In this document: piece after piece, positions 62,290 to 64,000 of the stretch | How the letters are laid out: each line of letters begins with the position of its first letter | Numbering within the stretch: the stretch's first letter is position 1 | Origin: Labrenzia sp. OB1 | GTDB taxonomy: Bacteria > Pseudomonadota > Alphaproteobacteria > Rhizobiales > Stappiaceae | NCBI RefSeq assembly: GCF_001624695.1 | Contig: NZ_JSEP01000021.1 | Location: 1-64,000, forward strand | Direction of reading: 5' to 3' | Length of the DNA stretch: 64,000 nt | The notes under the pieces: generated by a model | Seen by the model: the letters and a program-made list of their open reading frames with translations, nothing else | The model's database searches: none | Told to the model about the DNA's origin: nothing | Made by a program: the position numbers and the translations under genes

Positions 62290-63062
62290 TGAAACCTGTT
62301 CTGCAAGCACGCAATCTGGTCAAGCGCTACGGCCGCGTCGTGGCCATGGACCATGCCGATCTGGAACTCTATCCAGGTGAAATCCTCGCCGTGATCGGAG
62401 ATAACGGCGCTGGAAAATCGACGCTCATCAAGGCTGTCAGCGGTGCCGTGCAACCCGACAGCGGTGAGATCCTGCTGGACGGCAAGCCGGTCCATTTCAC
62501 CTCACCCATCGATGCGCGCGCAGCGGGGATCGAGACCGTCTACCAGACCCTCGCAATGTCTCCCGCGCTGTCGATCACGGACAACATGTTCATGGGCCGG
62601 GAAATCCGTAAACCCGGTTTCCGCGGCAAGTGGCTGCGGCAGCTCGACCGAAGGAAGATGGAGGAAATCGCCCGCGACAAGCTCAATGAGCTCGGGCTTT
62701 TGACCATCCAGAACATCAACCAGGCAGTGGAGACCCTGTCCGGCGGCCAGCGCCAGGGTGTCGCGGTGGCACGCGCCGCCACCTTCGGGTCCAAGGTTGT
62801 GATCATGGATGAACCGACGGCCGCTCTCGGCGTGAAGGAAAGCCGCCGGGTGCTGGACCTCATCAATGACGTGAAAGCCAGGGGCCTGCCGATCGTCCTG
62901 ATCAGCCACAACATGCCGCATGTGTTCGAGGTCGCGGACCGCATTCACATTCACCGGCTTGGCCGGCGCGCCTGCGTCATCAGACCCGCCGATTTTTCCA
63001 TGTCCGACGCGGTGGCCATCATGACCGGTGCGATGGACCCGCCCGAGAGCCAGGCGGCCTGA
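62289..63062 (+). CDS. frcA: FrcA-like ABC ATP-binding protein
   Basis: A 257-residue ATPase. Walker A GDNGAGKS, signature LSGGQRQGVAVARAA and Walker B VVIMDEPTAALG are present. It has a single ABC domain, unlike the double-domain RbsA/XylG type, as in FrcA of Sinorhizobium. The ATG at 62289 overlaps the frcC stop in TGATG; GTG at 62286 is an alternative. The next gene (frcK) starts 241 bases later. Confidence 0.92.
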   Translation: MKPVLQARNLVKRYGRVVAMDHADLELYPGEILAVIGDNGAGKSTLIKAVSGAVQPDSGEILLDGKPVHFTSPIDARAAGIETVYQTLAMSPALSITDNMFMGREIRKPGFRGKWLRQLDRRKMEEIARDKLNELGLLTIQNINQAVETLSGGQRQGVAVARAATFGSKVVIMDEPTAALGVKESRRVLDLINDVKARGLPIVLISHNMPHVFEVADRIHIHRLGRRACVIRPADFSMSDAVAIMTGAMDPPESQAA

Positions 63063-63122
63063 GCGATTGCCCATTTATCCAGCAACCTGGGCCATTGCCT
63101 TTTGAATAGGCTGGCAATAAAC

Positions 63123-63182
63123 ACCAGACCGGCCTGTTTTCATCGGGTAACGGCGGAAAATAGCGGAGTTGACCGGTCTGGT
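63123..63182 (+). promoter_or_regulatory. inverted repeat between frcA and frcK
   Basis: ACCAGACCGG (63123-63132) and CCGGTCTGGT (63173-63182) are perfect 10-bp arms 40 bases apart. They lie in a 240-base gap that could hold a secondary promoter or an attenuating hairpin before frcK. Confidence 0.4.
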
Positions 63183-63302
63183 AACGATTGAGGGTCATCT
63201 TCGCGGTCATCAGGACGCTGGATGTTCCGGGTGCGGGAAACGCTTCCGGAGGCTCGCCCGGCCGGATCCTTTCGAACAACCGACGAGCAGTATGGACAAT
63301 TG

Positions 63303-64000
63303 ATGTTTCTGATTTGCGGCGAAGCCCTGTTCGATCTCTTCGGCGACAGCGCCACCGGTGACGGTCTGACCTTCGATGCCCGGATCGGCGGTTCGCCGTT
63401 CAATGTAGCAACGGGTCTTGCCCGGCTGGGCGAGGAAACCGCCTTCTTCGGCGGTATCTCGAAAGACGCATTCGGCGAAAGGCTTATCCAGAAACTGCGC
63501 AACGAAGGTGTCTCGGACCGGCATATTCTCAGGACAGACTACCTGACGACCCTGAGTTTGGTCCAGAAAGACGATCACGGCCATCCCGCCTATACGTTCT
63601 ACGGCGCCGACGCGGCGGACAGGATGATAACGACCGGCAACCTGCCCGCATTCGCGGAACCGCCGATGTTTCTGCACATCGGCTCCTATACCGCCCTTGT
63701 GGAACCGGTCGCCACGGCGTTCAAGACGTTGATCGAGCGCGAGAAAGGTAACACGCTGGTCTCGTTCGATCCCAACATTCGCCCGACCGTGGTGCCGGAC
63801 ATGGCGCGCTGGCGCACAAATACCGAATCTCTGGTGCCTCACACCGACATCGTGAAGGTCAGTGACGAGGATCTGGCCCTGATCGCGCCTGACGACGAAC
63901 CCGGCGAGATTGCACGCCATTGGCTCTCCCTTGGAGCCGGCCTCGTCGTCGTCACCAGAGGACAGGATGGCGCAACCGCCTTTATGCGGAATGCCGAAGT
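63303..64000 (+). CDS. frcK: PfkB-family fructokinase (FrcK-like), 3' truncated by window
   Basis: A PfkB sugar kinase cut at the window end after 232 codons. It begins MFLICGEALFDLFGD; the sugar-binding block GGSPFNVATGLARLGEETAF is PfkB signature 1, followed by VSFDPNIRPTVV. The catalytic C-terminal motif (DTxGAGD) lies beyond base 64000. Next to an frc transport operon it is the probable fructokinase. The ATG at 63303 begins the conserved fold; the ribosome site is weak. Confidence 0.9.
   Translation, partial: MFLICGEALFDLFGDSATGDGLTFDARIGGSPFNVATGLARLGEETAFFGGISKDAFGERLIQKLRNEGVSDRHILRTDYLTTLSLVQKDDHGHPAYTFYGADAADRMITTGNLPAFAEPPMFLHIGSYTALVEPVATAFKTLIEREKGNTLVSFDPNIRPTVVPDMARWRTNTESLVPHTDIVKVSDEDLALIAPDDEPGEIARHWLSLGAGLVVVTRGQDGATAFMRNAE

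Overview
The window is a high-GC alphaproteobacterial chromosome segment. It carries an FlbT/FlaF flagellar locus, a giant GPR/RgsE-like polar-growth protein, a BacA/SbmA transporter, an Frc-type fructose operon and an FrcR-like ROK regulator. Together these point to Hyphomicrobiales (Rhizobiales). Marine-type genes (dgcN-dgcA, plcP-agt) make a Stappiaceae relative such as Roseibium/Labrenzia my best guess. That taxonomic call is inference from gene content only. I saw no rRNA, tRNA, CRISPR array, prophage or intact insertion sequence.

Layout. 1-8951: flagellar filament and hook locus (two flagellins, flbT-flaF on +; flgE-flgK-flgL on -). 9250-15289: a MoxR-type ATPase and a CoxE-like VWA protein flanking a secreted protein, SixA phosphatase and a YcjX-YcjF-like pair. 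15289-20404: a long inverted repeat, then small regulators (UspA, AraC, an XRE/membrane-protein pair with two palindromic operators), an MFS transporter, a ferredoxin and an HPt protein. 20684-26059: a 1791-residue membrane-anchored protein with exact 22-residue repeats. 26371-30980: a four-gene MCE/Mla lipid-transport operon. 31231-33224: a putative D-glutamate catabolism pair. 33240-36858: MFS transporter, CheZ-like phosphatase, PLP-dependent dehydratase. 36993-38842: a PlcP-Agt-like lipid-remodelling pair. 39163-41284: an SDR protein lacking its catalytic Tyr/Lys and a FadL-type porin.

41822-44730 holds the observation I find most unusual: a TPP riboswitch leads thiM-thiD, and a TRAP-type 2-oxoacid-like binding protein follows thiD after a single base. 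Next come a stand-alone Lrp/AsnC ligand domain and a 270-bp MITE-like element (44981-45483). They are followed by transporters (EamA, BacA), an orphan molybdopterin dehydrogenase large subunit, a VOC protein, FadD, an orphan ATPase, adenine deaminase, and finally frcR-frcB-frcC-frcA-frcK, cut by the window end.

Several families of short palindromic repeats lie at gene ends: 15289-15397, 45214-45483, 45981-46041/53177-53242 and 51302-51336/55371-55485. All calls come from reading the sequence; no database search was run. Start codons were moved inward from the longest open frame wherever a ribosome binding site or family alignment argued for it.
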